This document shows, one piece after another, positions 1 through 8,109 of a DNA stretch of 64,000 nt. The stretch comes from Psychrobacter sp. TAE2020 (lineage in GTDB: Bacteria > Pseudomonadota > Gammaproteobacteria > Pseudomonadales > Moraxellaceae). Position numbers and translations under genes: made by a program. Position 1 is the stretch's first letter. Every line of letters starts with the position of its first letter. The stretch spans positions 286,655-350,654 of the forward strand of contig NZ_JAHLMU010000001.1 of NCBI RefSeq assembly GCF_018919485.1, in the 5' to 3' direction. A model generated the notes under the pieces. It made no database searches and had not been told where the DNA came from. It saw only the letters and a program-made list of their open reading frames with translations.

Positions 1-485
1 TTTATCTGCGCATATTTGGTCTGTAAGGCCTGATAAGCTTGGTTCTGGGCGTAGTCAGCTGTTTGACTGATGCAGATATCAGTGACTTGTTGCGCTTCAA
101 TCAACTGGCATAGCTGACTAAAACTATCTGGCTCTGGCTCTGAGTTTAAATGACGATTTTTTAGATATAACAATCTATTATCAAGGCGCTGTAACGACTG
201 ATCTAGATCCGCTAAACTCTCGAGCAAAAACTGCTGGCGGGCCCCGCCCATGTCATCAAAATAATAGGCTTGACTCCAGTTGTTTTGATTGCGGGTATTT
301 AACAACTCCTGCGCATAAACTAATATCAAGCGCCCATCAGTAGAGCTCGCTAACTGCGCAGCCCTTTGCAGAGTAGCATTGTCATTTAGGCGTAGATCAT
401 TATGAAATAATACTAGGACCACCTTTTGTCCTAAGCCGTCAGCAGCTAAAGTATTCAACAGGGTATCGACAGGCTGATTTAACAT
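1..485 (-). CDS. Photolyase/cryptochrome (DASH-like), N-terminal part, runs off left edge
   Basis: Reading leftward from the ATG at 485 there is an open frame of about 161 codons to the window edge with no stop. Residues about 23-40 read VVLVLFHNDLRLNDNATL, the N-terminal signature of the DNA photolyase/cryptochrome family (usual form W/F-RNDLRLHDN). A Rossmann-like alternation with LILVYA follows. Photolyases repair UV-induced pyrimidine dimers using FAD and an antenna pigment; DASH members act mainly on single-stranded DNA. Only the antenna-domain side is visible, so the subclass rests on the F-x-NDLRL spelling and is tentative. The FAD-binding domain lies outside the window. Confidence 0.8.
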   Translation of the reverse strand, partial: MLNQPVDTLLNTLAADGLGQKVVLVLFHNDLRLNDNATLQRAAQLASSTDGRLILVYAQELLNTRNQNNWSQAYYFDDMGGARQQFLLESLADLDQSLQRLDNRLLYLKNRHLNSEPEPDSFSQLCQLIEAQQVTDICISQTADYAQNQAYQALQTKYAQI

Positions 486-677
486 ATTTTAAGTTCCTAA
501 AGGCTCAAACGCTGTTAATAAAACAGCTGATTTAAATTATAATATTTAAAAATCTAGCTAGCGCATAAAGCTTGTTAATCCTTCTATCGATTCTAGCCTT
601 TATTGGCAGGATACTGTGTATAAACATTGACTATATTTACACTGACTGCTTAAATGGTCTACACCTAGGAGATTGCC

Positions 678-908
678 ATGACTGAAGTAAACGCTGCTGT
701 TCAAAAACGTAAAATTATCGATAGGTTTTTGATGAAACTTACGCAAGAAGAACCACAAATGTATTATGCCTCGACATCTGATATCGCCCGCAGTCTTTAT
801 ACCATGATAAAAGAGCATACCAACCGCTTATCAGTAGAAGATCAGGCGCTTGTTAGGCATATGACTATCGAGGAAATACAGGGCTTGTTAGGTTTCCATG
901 CTAAGTAA
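678..908 (+). CDS. Small conserved-looking protein of unknown function (76 aa)
   Basis: A 76-residue ORF starts with ATG after an AGGAG-type ribosome site (ctaggaga about 8 bases upstream). The protein is charged and predicted mostly helical, with no membrane segment, signal peptide or cysteine. I do not recognise a domain. It is monocistronic: the divergent photolyase gene lies upstream and a bidirectional hairpin terminator follows at 984-1014. The good ribosome site, own terminator and plausible composition support it as a real gene. Confidence 0.65.
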   Translation: MTEVNAAVQKRKIIDRFLMKLTQEEPQMYYASTSDIARSLYTMIKEHTNRLSVEDQALVRHMTIEEIQGLLGFHAK

Positions 909-983
909 TGTTATGAGTAATGACATAGCAAGTTCAGAATAGAATAGCGTTATTTTTGATAAGGGGCTACTGACAAATTTTGT

Positions 984-1014
984 AAAAAAAGACTACCCAA
1001 AGGCAGTCTTTTTT
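984..1014. terminator. Bidirectional rho-independent terminator
   Basis: A-run, then GACTACC / GGCAGTC with a CAAA loop (one mismatch), then a T-run. It lies between the convergent small ORF (ends 908) and the aldehyde dehydrogenase (ends 1039), so it can serve both. Confidence 0.8.
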
Positions 1015-1038
1015 ATACTAAAAACTTAATCAAAGTAT

Positions 1039-2523
1039 TTAGAACGGATAATCACGAGGCGTATGTTGCACCGAAATCCAATGCAAAGTAGTGAACTCTT
1101 CTAGTACCCATTCACCATTAAAACGGCCAATACCGGAGTTCTTTTCTCCGCCAAAGGGCGCATTACTTTCATCATTAACAGTGATGTCATTAATATGGGT
1201 CATGCCCGCCTTGATACCACGAGCAAAGCGTAAGCCTTTTTGCATATCTTCGGTGAATACGGCGCTTGATAAGCCATACTCCGTATCATTAGCGATGACT
1301 AAAGCTTCCTGTTCATCTTTGGCACGAATAATTCCGACTAAGGGACCAAAGATTTCATTGCAAGACAAGTCCATATCAGCTGTTACTTCAGTAAAGATAT
1401 GTGGGGGCACCAGTTGCCCTTTGATTTCACCGCCCATGATCATGTTTGCACCCGCCTCTTTAGCTTTGGCAATTTTATCTTTTAGCGATTCCAACTGTTT
1501 TTTATTAATGATCGGACCAATCGCCGTATCTTGCTCATTAGGGTCACCTACTTTTAGCGTCTTAACATGAGCATGAAAACGCGCTACGAAATCGTCGTAA
1601 ATCTCATCTTCAACGATAATGCGATTGATAGCGATACAGATTTGACCTTGGTGTAAGAACTTACCGAACACCGCCGCCTTGACAGCGTTGTCAATATTGG
1701 CATCTTTTAATACCACGAACGGATTATTGCCGCCTAATTCCAATGCTAACTTCTTAATATAATTGCCGCTATTAGCCAGCTCACCAATATGTTTCCCCAC
1801 TGCCGTTGAGCCAGTAAACGAGACTAAACTTGGCGTATCGTGAGTAACGATGGCATCCCCAATCTCACTACCTGCGCCAACGATGACACTAAGCAAACCT
1901 TTAGGGAGACCTGCTTCTTCAAATATTTTGGCTAATAACAAACCGCCAGTAACTGGGGTATCGCTAGCAGGCTTGAGCACTACCGCATTACCAAGCGCTA
2001 AGGCTGGAGCAATAGAACGCTGAGTCAGATGGAATGGGAAATTCCATGGACTAATAACAGCAATTACTCCGATAGGCTCACGATAAATAAAATTCTCTTT
2101 ACCTGGAATCTTTGAAGCGCGAATCTCGCCATGGACACGATTGGGATAACTAGCTGCTTCTACGGTAATCGCTCGAGCACTACTGAACTCTACCATTGCT
2201 TTAATACGTGTACTGCCCGACTCTTTTACTAGCCAATCGATAATCTCATCTTGACGTTGATCCAAAATGTCGACCACTTTGTGCATTAAGCTTGCACGCT
2301 CCGCAGGCGTTACTTGTGCCCATTGCACTTGAGCCGTCACGGCAGCTTTATAAGCCTGATCGAGCTGTTGTTTATTGGCTTGTTTAATTTCTACTAAAGT
2401 TTCACCATTGAACGGGTTAGTGTCAGTATTGATACCTTCGTCCTTACCTTGCTGCCATTCACCAGCAATATACTGTAGCTGAAAATCGCTATAAAGGTCA
2501 GTGTTAGGCTTATTGTTTGACAT
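1039..2523 (-). CDS. Aldehyde dehydrogenase family protein (NAD(P)-dependent)
   Basis: A 494-residue protein of normal length for the ALDH superfamily, which oxidises aldehydes to acids. Visible motifs are the SPWNFP cofactor-loop motif at about 159-164, FTGST at 236-240, the general-base segment LELGGNNPF with Glu262, and the catalytic Cys296 in [10 protein letters not shown]. The C-terminal [14 protein letters not shown] motif is intact. The sequence resembles the benzaldehyde/vanillin-type (YfmT-like) branch more than betaine-aldehyde enzymes, but the substrate cannot be fixed. It is transcribed divergently from the TetR regulator, with the palindrome at 2728-2742 in the shared upstream region, so it is probably part of the same electrophile-response regulon. 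Confidence 0.9.
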   Translation of the reverse strand: MSNNKPNTDLYSDFQLQYIAGEWQQGKDEGINTDTNPFNGETLVEIKQANKQQLDQAYKAAVTAQVQWAQVTPAERASLMHKVVDILDQRQDEIIDWLVKESGSTRIKAMVEFSSARAITVEAASYPNRVHGEIRASKIPGKENFIYREPIGVIAVISPWNFPFHLTQRSIAPALALGNAVVLKPASDTPVTGGLLLAKIFEEAGLPKGLLSVIVGAGSEIGDAIVTHDTPSLVSFTGSTAVGKHIGELANSGNYIKKLALELGGNNPFVVLKDANIDNAVKAAVFGKFLHQGQICIAINRIIVEDEIYDDFVARFHAHVKTLKVGDPNEQDTAIGPIINKKQLESLKDKIAKAKEAGANMIMGGEIKGQLVPPHIFTEVTADMDLSCNEIFGPLVGIIRAKDEQEALVIANDTEYGLSSAVFTEDMQKGLRFARGIKAGMTHINDITVNDESNAPFGGEKNSGIGRFNGEWVLEEFTTLHWISVQHTPRDYPF

Positions 2524-2952
2524 AATGGTTCCTATTTTTATTCAAATTAAATTTATTAGGTAGATATTAATAGTCAGCAAGTATTAACAGTAAGTAGAGG
2601 CTATTTGCTTTAGTCATAAACGCTAATGCTTAAGGTGAGAATATTTAGTCCAAAACTCAAAACAAAATATGACAGCGTTTACCATAGCACAGCGCTTACC
2701 ATAGCAGGATAACTAAATCTAACTTGCTAGACGACTGGTCTAATGCTACCATATACGCTATAAAAACAAGACAGCATTCATACTATTGTTTGTTGAATAA
2801 ACGTAACTTGTTTACTAATAACACTCAAAGTTTAAAATTTTCAAAGTCTCAAAGTCTCAAAGTGATTTCTTGTTGCAGACAACTACTGTTGCTTATAATT
2901 AAAACAATCACTATCTGCTTTAACTATACAAAATAAGGAGGACATAACCTTT
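2524..2952. other. Divergent promoter region between aldehyde dehydrogenase and TetR gene
   Basis: 429 bases, AT-rich. It holds the palindromic operator at 2728-2742 and a short tandem stretch near 2838-2862 where caaagtct is repeated. No convincing gene: a 70-codon open frame from 2724 begins inside the operator and has unnatural composition. Confidence 0.6.
2728..2742. promoter_or_regulatory. Putative NemR/TetR operator 1
   Basis: TAGACGACTGGTCTA is an interrupted palindrome (TAGAC-N5-GTCTA). It matches the layout of the known NemR box (TAGACC-N4-GGTCTA) and is nearly identical to the site at 3744-3758. It lies between the divergent aldehyde dehydrogenase and the TetR gene, consistent with autoregulation. 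Confidence 0.75.
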
Positions 2953-3579
2953 ATGTCTACTACTAGCATATTACCAGACTCTTTTGCCTCAGATACTAGC
3001 CTGTCAAACACTAAAATGCATCTATTGACTACAGGCTACCAGTTGATATCTCAAAAAGGGTTTACAGCTGTCGGCATCAAGCAAATATTAGATACTGCTG
3101 GGGTACCTAAAGGCTCCTTCTATCATTACTTTGCCTCCAAAGAAGCCTTTGGTGAAGCCATAATTAGTTACTATTTCACTCGTTATAAGAGACGCCTAGA
3201 GATCATCGATGAGCAAGACAGCAGCGCTCAACAGAAACTCTATGACTACTTCCAAAACTGGTATGACACCCAGCAGAATGGCTGTGATCATGAGAAGTGC
3301 TTAGTGGTGAAGCTCAGCGCCGAAGTTGCTGATATGTCAGAGCCAATGCGTAAAGTATTGCATCAAGGCTATCAGCAAACCATAAACTGGTTGGCCACCC
3401 AAATTAAAGCCGGTTGGCTAGATCACTCCGTGCCTCACCCTGCCAACCGCTCTGCTGAGAGTATAGCGAAGCGTTGGTACTTCGCTTGGTTGGGTGCTAG
3501 TTTGATCGCCAAAATCAGTCAGACTGATACACCATTAGCAGAAGTCTGGCAAATGGTTACCGCTGAAATAGGGCGCTAG
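2953..3579 (+). CDS. TetR/AcrR family repressor, NemR-like
   Basis: 208 residues with an N-terminal TetR helix-turn-helix at about 23-70 (GFTAVGIKQIL then GVPKGSFYHYFASKEA). The ligand domain contains EKCLVVKLSAEV at about 115-126. That segment corresponds to the region around the redox-sensing Cys106 of E. coli NemR, so Cys116 is the likely electrophile sensor; Cys111 is nearby. NemR-type repressors release DNA when modified by reactive chlorine, quinones or methylglyoxal. Two matching palindromes flank the gene (2728 and 3744), and the neighbours encode aldehyde- and electrophile-detoxifying enzymes. The ribosome site is AAGGAG. The NemR assignment is by motif and context, and orthology is not proven. 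The first about 20 residues are longer than usual. Confidence 0.85.
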   Translation: MSTTSILPDSFASDTSLSNTKMHLLTTGYQLISQKGFTAVGIKQILDTAGVPKGSFYHYFASKEAFGEAIISYYFTRYKRRLEIIDEQDSSAQQKLYDYFQNWYDTQQNGCDHEKCLVVKLSAEVADMSEPMRKVLHQGYQQTINWLATQIKAGWLDHSVPHPANRSAESIAKRWYFAWLGASLIAKISQTDTPLAEVWQMVTAEIGR

Positions 3580-3743
3580 TAGCGCTTTATTTGCTTAGCT
3601 ATTTACTCAACCCTTTCATAGTTAGTCCTGTTAGCATTCAATTAGATTTTCTTAACCTAGAGTATCGCTCATATACCCCTACTTAACACTGATTTTTGTT
3701 AGGCGTCTATAAGATAGTTTTGTAACTATTAATAAATGACTAC

Positions 3744-3758
3744 TAGACGACCGGTCTA
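3744..3758. promoter_or_regulatory. Putative NemR/TetR operator 2
   Basis: TAGACGACCGGTCTA, a palindrome that differs from the site at 2728 by one base. It lies about 105 bases upstream of the yqhD-like start, where a repressor would control the whole detoxification run. Confidence 0.8.
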
Positions 3759-3862
3759 ATTAATGTACAATGCGGGCAGATGCAAACAATATGCATAACC
3801 TCCATTGAGGATTACCACCCTCATTTAATACTTAACATACTCTTATACCCATTAGGAATCTT

Positions 3863-5074
3863 ATGAATAATTTCCAATATTACAATCCAGTACGCATCGT
3901 CTTTGGCGAGAACCAAATCAAACAATTATCAGAATTAGTTCCGACTAATGCTCGCGTACTTATTACTTATGGTGGCGGTTCAGCGCAACGTACTGGCACC
4001 TTAGATGAAGTAAAAAACGCTCTATCTGCAAATGGTGAACGTCAAGTATTTGAGTTTGGCGGTATTGAGGCCAACCCAGAATTTACTACTTTGCTAAAAG
4101 CGGCTGATATGGTCAATGAGCATAATATTGACTTCTTATTAGCGGTCGGTGGTGGTTCAGTGATTGATGGCAGTAAATTTGTGGCGCTAGTGTCATCACT
4201 TACTGAAGAAGATGGCACAGTATCACGTGAACAAGCTTGGGATGCCCTTACTAGTTATTGTAGAAATCTTGATTCTGCTATCGACTTAGGAGCCGTGTTA
4301 ACTATTCCAGCGACTGGCTCTGAGATGAATTCAGGCGGAGTGATCAACTATAGTGAACGCCAAGCAAAACTACCGTTTGGTAACCCGCTTACCTTCCCTA
4401 AATTCTCTATTTTAGACCCTACTAAAACTTTCACCTTACCTGAACGTCAAGTGATGAACGGTGTTGCTGATGCGTTTGTGCATGTGATAGAGCAGTATCT
4501 GACTTACCCAGTCAATGCAAAAGTGCAAGATGGCTTCGCTGAGAGCTTGCTAAAAATTCTGATTGAAGAAGGCGCTGCGGTTAAAGCGGATCCAGAAAAT
4601 TTAGAGACACGTAAAAACCTAATGTGGACCGCAACCATGGCGCTTAATGGCCTGATTGGTACTGGTGTACCACAGGATTGGACAACGCATATGATTGGTC
4701 ATGAGTTGACCTCATTGCATGCAATCGACCATGCTCGTACTCTAACGATTGTCTTACCATCCGTCATGCGTGAATTGAAGGACAGCAAAAAAGATAAGTT
4801 GCTGCAATACGCACGTAATGTCTGGAATATCACTTCTGATGCATCGCAGGATGACGAGGCGACTATTGAGGCGGCTATCGTCCACACCGAAAACTTCTTC
4901 CGTGAGCTTGGGCTACCAGTCAGCCTAGCGGACGCTGACTTAGATCAGTCGGCTATTGATCCTATCATCAAGCAGTTAGAGGTGCATAAAATGGTCAAGC
5001 TGGGTGAGCATGGTAACAATGACTTAGCAGTGTCACGCCGTATTCTAGAGCGGGCGTTAACTAGTCCTGCTTAA
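3863..5074 (+). CDS. yqhD: NADPH-dependent aldehyde reductase / iron-type alcohol dehydrogenase, YqhD-like
   Basis: 403 residues, slightly longer than E. coli YqhD (387). It begins MNNFQYYNPVRIVFGENQI, closely following YqhD. The cofactor segment ITYGGGS is at 34-40 and AVGGGSVIDG at 94-103. The metal ligands align as Asp203, His207, His276 and His290 (DAFVH and HMIGHE...HAIDH). YqhD reduces short-chain, glyoxal-type and lipid-peroxidation aldehydes with NADPH. It is the first gene after operator 2, and CurA-, DJ-1- and GST-like genes follow in the same direction, so it probably heads an electrophile-inducible group. The spacers of about 100 bases mean it may not be one tight operon. Confidence 0.92.
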   Translation: MNNFQYYNPVRIVFGENQIKQLSELVPTNARVLITYGGGSAQRTGTLDEVKNALSANGERQVFEFGGIEANPEFTTLLKAADMVNEHNIDFLLAVGGGSVIDGSKFVALVSSLTEEDGTVSREQAWDALTSYCRNLDSAIDLGAVLTIPATGSEMNSGGVINYSERQAKLPFGNPLTFPKFSILDPTKTFTLPERQVMNGVADAFVHVIEQYLTYPVNAKVQDGFAESLLKILIEEGAAVKADPENLETRKNLMWTATMALNGLIGTGVPQDWTTHMIGHELTSLHAIDHARTLTIVLPSVMRELKDSKKDKLLQYARNVWNITSDASQDDEATIEAAIVHTENFFRELGLPVSLADADLDQSAIDPIIKQLEVHKMVKLGEHGNNDLAVSRRILERALTSPA

Positions 5075-5191
5075 CACTAAAGCCTGAAACTATGCGTTTA
5101 AAAAGCACTAAATAGTAGCTGCTCACTGGCCAGCAGCTACTAATATTAAATAAACATCACCAGCCATTATAAATAAAATAAGGAGCTTACC

Positions 5192-6253
5192 ATGAGCTTT
5201 GATACTCAATTTGAACAACAACAAACCGTCAAATCAAACCGTCAAATCAAACTGGCTAGTCGCCCACATGGCGCACCGACTGCCGATAACTTTGAATTGG
5301 CTGTTGGTAGTATTCCTACCCCAAATGAAAGTCAGATGTTATTGCGCACTATATACTTATCGCTTGACCCTTATATGCGCGGACGTATGAGTGATGCTGC
5401 CAGCTATGCCGACCCGTTACAGGTAGGGGATGTAATGCTGGGTGGAACTGTGGCGCAGGTAGTCGAGTCTAACTTGGCTAATTTCTCCGTCGGTGACTTA
5501 GTAGTATCGAATTCAGGCTGGCAGGACTATAGCGTCAGCGAGGGCGAGGGCGTACTAAAACTCGATAAAGATATGGCCAACCCTTCGTACGGCTTAGGGG
5601 TGTTGGGTATGCCCGGCTTTACGGGCTATATGGGTCTGACCGATATTGGTAAGCCGCAAAAAGGCGAAACCTTAGTAGTAGCAGCAGCTACTGGTCCTGT
5701 TGGCGCAACCGTCGGTCAAGTCGGTAAGCAGTTAGGTTTACATACTGTAGGCGTGGCTGGCGGGGCAGAAAAATGTGCTTATGCTGTTAATGAATTAGGC
5801 TTTGATACTTGTATTGATCATCACGCTGATGACTTTGCCGAGCAGCTAAAAGCTGCCTGCCCACAAGGTATCGATATCTATTATGAAAATGTCGGTGGCA
5901 AAGTACTTGATGCGGTATTGCCCTTATTGAATGCTCATGCCCGTATTCCAGTATGTGGCTTAGTATCACAATATAACGCCACTGAGTTGCCAGAAGGTAA
6001 AGACCGTTTAGGTTTGCTGATGGGTAATATTCTCAGTAAACGCTTAACGATCAAAGGCTTTATTATCTTTGAAGAATATGGTGACCATTTCCCAGAGTTT
6101 CTAAAAACTATGAGTGCTTGGGTCGAGTCTGGCACCGTAAAAACTAAAGAACATCAAGTCGAAGGTTTATCTCAAACGCCACAAGCGTTCTTTGACATGC
6201 TAGAGGGTAACAATTTTGGCAAAACAGTAATAAAAGTTGCTGAAGTTAACTAA
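5192..6253 (+). CDS. curA: NADP-dependent oxidoreductase of the CurA/leukotriene B4 dehydrogenase type (MDR superfamily)
   Basis: 353 residues. The start is chosen at the ATG after AAGGAG. Family features visible are LSLDPYMRGRMSD at about 54-66, the nucleotide-binding GATVGQVGKQLG near 170, YYENVGG and the C-terminal NNFGKTVIKV. No structural zinc-site cysteines are seen, as expected for medium-chain reductases of the CurA/YncB/PTGR group. These reduce the C=C bond of alpha,beta-unsaturated carbonyls. The location between yqhD-like and DJ-1-like genes supports a role in detoxifying reactive enals or enones. The exact substrate is unknown. Confidence 0.88.
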   Translation: MSFDTQFEQQQTVKSNRQIKLASRPHGAPTADNFELAVGSIPTPNESQMLLRTIYLSLDPYMRGRMSDAASYADPLQVGDVMLGGTVAQVVESNLANFSVGDLVVSNSGWQDYSVSEGEGVLKLDKDMANPSYGLGVLGMPGFTGYMGLTDIGKPQKGETLVVAAATGPVGATVGQVGKQLGLHTVGVAGGAEKCAYAVNELGFDTCIDHHADDFAEQLKAACPQGIDIYYENVGGKVLDAVLPLLNAHARIPVCGLVSQYNATELPEGKDRLGLLMGNILSKRLTIKGFIIFEEYGDHFPEFLKTMSAWVESGTVKTKEHQVEGLSQTPQAFFDMLEGNNFGKTVIKVAEVN

Positions 6254-6384
6254 TTTTTAACATTATTCATCAGTAATCACAGTAAAAAACAGCTACGGTT
6301 AGTAGTCAGCTTTTATTTATTTTTACAAATACTGCTTACTAACCCTAAAGGTAAATGAATAAAAACTAATAAATAAGGATAAAC

Positions 6385-7062
6385 ATGAATATTCTAATGG
6401 TACTTACTTCCCATGATCGTCTAGGTGATACTGGTAAAACAACGGGCTTTTGGCTAGAAGAATTTGCCGCCCCTTACTACGCTTTTCTTGACGCTGGAGC
6501 AAAGGTTACTATTGCCTCTCCTGCTGGCGGTCAACCGCCACTTGATCCTAGTAGCGATACGCCAGATACGCAAACCAAAGATACCACACGTTTTAAAGAC
6601 GACACTGATGCTCAACAGCATCTTGCCAATACTAAAAAACTGGCTGATATGAAAGCTGAAGATTTTGATTCAGTATTTTATCCTGGTGGTCACGGTCCAC
6701 TATGGGACTTAGCAGTTGATAAAGACTCTATCAATTTGATTGAGACTTTTGTTAAGCAAGACAAGCCTGTTGCTTTTGTTTGTCACTCGCCTGCTGCTTT
6801 AAAGAATGTCAAAATTGACGGTGAATACTTAGTTAAAGGCAAGACAGTTACTGGCTTTACTAACTCAGAAGAAGAGGCAGTTGGTCTGACTGATGTCGTG
6901 CCATTCTTAGTAGAAGATGCGCTAAAAGCTAATGGTGGTAACTATCAAAAGGTCGCTGATTGGCAGTCTTATGTGGTTGAAGATGGTTTATTAATCACCG
7001 GACAAAATCCAGCATCATCAGAAGAAGCTGCCAAGCGCTTACTCGCAAGGCTGCAACGTTAA
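6385..7062 (+). CDS. DJ-1/PfpI family protein, Hsp31-like (glyoxalase III/deglycase type)
   Basis: 225 residues with the Hsp31-class layout: FWLEE with Glu25, YPGGHGPLWDL at about 99-109, and the nucleophile elbow FVCHSPAAL with Cys133 and adjacent His134. Members of this class convert methylglyoxal to lactate without a cofactor and have been linked to protein deglycation and holdase activity. The ribosome site AAGGAT precedes the ATG. It follows the CurA-like gene by 131 bases and precedes a GST by 32 bases, so it belongs to the same stress group. Confidence 0.9.
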   Translation: MNILMVLTSHDRLGDTGKTTGFWLEEFAAPYYAFLDAGAKVTIASPAGGQPPLDPSSDTPDTQTKDTTRFKDDTDAQQHLANTKKLADMKAEDFDSVFYPGGHGPLWDLAVDKDSINLIETFVKQDKPVAFVCHSPAALKNVKIDGEYLVKGKTVTGFTNSEEEAVGLTDVVPFLVEDALKANGGNYQKVADWQSYVVEDGLLITGQNPASSEEAAKRLLARLQR

Positions 7063-7094
7063 TAAAAAGCATTACTGCAACCAAGGCTACTATC

Positions 7095-7727
7095 ATGATC
7101 AGACTGCATCATCTTAACCAATCTCGCTCACTGCGTACTTTATGGCTGTTAGAAGAATTGGGCCAACCTTATGAGATTATTAGTCATCAGCGTAATGCGC
7201 AGACTAATTTAGCACCCGATAGTTTAAAAGCGGTGCATCCACTAGGTAAATCACCAGTCATCGAGATGGATGGTGAGTTATATTCAGAGTCAGGTGCCAT
7301 CACTCAGTTATTGATTGAACGCTTTGCACCAGAGCGTTTGCGACCGGCCTCTACAAGCACTGACTATGGCCACTATTTACAATGGATTGATTTTGCTGAA
7401 AGTTCGCTAATGGTGCCTTTATTGCTTGAGCTATTCACCAAAAAATCAGGGATAGTCGATAATGCTTTTCTAGATAGTTATATTAGTGAAGAAAAAAATA
7501 GACTGCTGAGTTATTTGAACACAGTAGTTAAGGGTAAGTCCTTTATTGTCGGCAATAAGCTTAGTGGTGCTGATTTTATGTTGTCTTTTGATCTAATTAT
7601 GCTCGCTAAACGCAAGCAATTGGATAATTACCCCCATATCAAACAGTATGCGCTGCAGCTTGCCAGTCTCGATAGCTATCAACGGGCAATGCGTCTAGAA
7701 GCTAATCACGATGAAACTCGAGAGTAG
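7095..7727 (+). CDS. Glutathione S-transferase family protein
   Basis: 210 residues. The N-terminal thioredoxin-like domain starts IRLHHLNQSRSLRTLWLLEEL, with Ser or Tyr-region residues near position 10 as in bacterial GSTs. GKSPVIEMDGELYSESGAI at about 52-70 contains the gamma-glutamyl-binding Glu-Ser. An all-helical C-terminal domain follows, with GADFMLSFDL near 155. It conjugates glutathione to electrophiles or acts as a glutathione-dependent reductase. It lies 32 bases behind the DJ-1-like gene and is followed by a hairpin terminator at 7784-7816, so it closes the detoxification group. Confidence 0.88.
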   Translation: MIRLHHLNQSRSLRTLWLLEELGQPYEIISHQRNAQTNLAPDSLKAVHPLGKSPVIEMDGELYSESGAITQLLIERFAPERLRPASTSTDYGHYLQWIDFAESSLMVPLLLELFTKKSGIVDNAFLDSYISEEKNRLLSYLNTVVKGKSFIVGNKLSGADFMLSFDLIMLAKRKQLDNYPHIKQYALQLASLDSYQRAMRLEANHDETRE

Positions 7728-7783
7728 AGTTTAAACCTGAACTAGCCACTGTAAGCAAATAAACGCCTAACTAAAAATATGAT

Positions 7784-7816
7784 AAAATAGCTCAAGCGAC
7801 TCTTGGGCTATTTTTT
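7784..7816 (+). terminator. Rho-independent terminator after GST gene
   Basis: Stem AAATAGCTCAAG / CTTGGGCTATTT around a CGACT loop (one G-T pair), ending in a T-run. It closes the transcription unit that ends with the GST gene. Confidence 0.85.
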
Positions 7817-8109
7817 GTATGGTAGTCGAAAGTTTGTTAAATATTAGACTTTTGCACTGATAGGCTTTCGTTAGCTACTGCTTTATAAGCGAATTTATGC
7901 CGTTTTTTTAAAATATAGTGTTTTTAAAGTAGCAGTAAAACGGTCTAATAGAATCATTGTAAGCGCATAGTTTAAGGAACTTGTGGCAACAAATAGCCCT
8001 GTCTTTATTCTTTTAAATGGGTCTTAGCTTTACTTTGATAGTATTTTTGCTGATTTTAAAGACTGGCTAAGTCCTTACCTCTTTTCTCTACATAGAATTC
8101 TGTACCCTC
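7817..8109. other. Intergenic region upstream of efflux transporter
   Basis: About 290 bases with no gene seen. It presumably holds the promoter of the MFS/HlyD pair. No NemR-type palindrome was found here, so the pump is probably not under the same repressor. Confidence 0.5.

Noticed and set aside
1091-1570. 159-codon open frame antisense to the aldehyde dehydrogenase
   Set aside because: Shadow of the real gene: the opposite strand has intact ALDH motifs, and this frame has Ser/Pro-rich unnatural composition and no ribosome site.
2838-2862. caaagtct tandem repeat as a CRISPR or satellite
   Set aside because: Only about three 8-base units with no spacers. It is low-complexity sequence.
2724-2936. 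70-codon ORF upstream of the TetR gene
   Set aside because: It begins inside the operator palindrome, runs through a low-complexity repeat and has no ribosome site.
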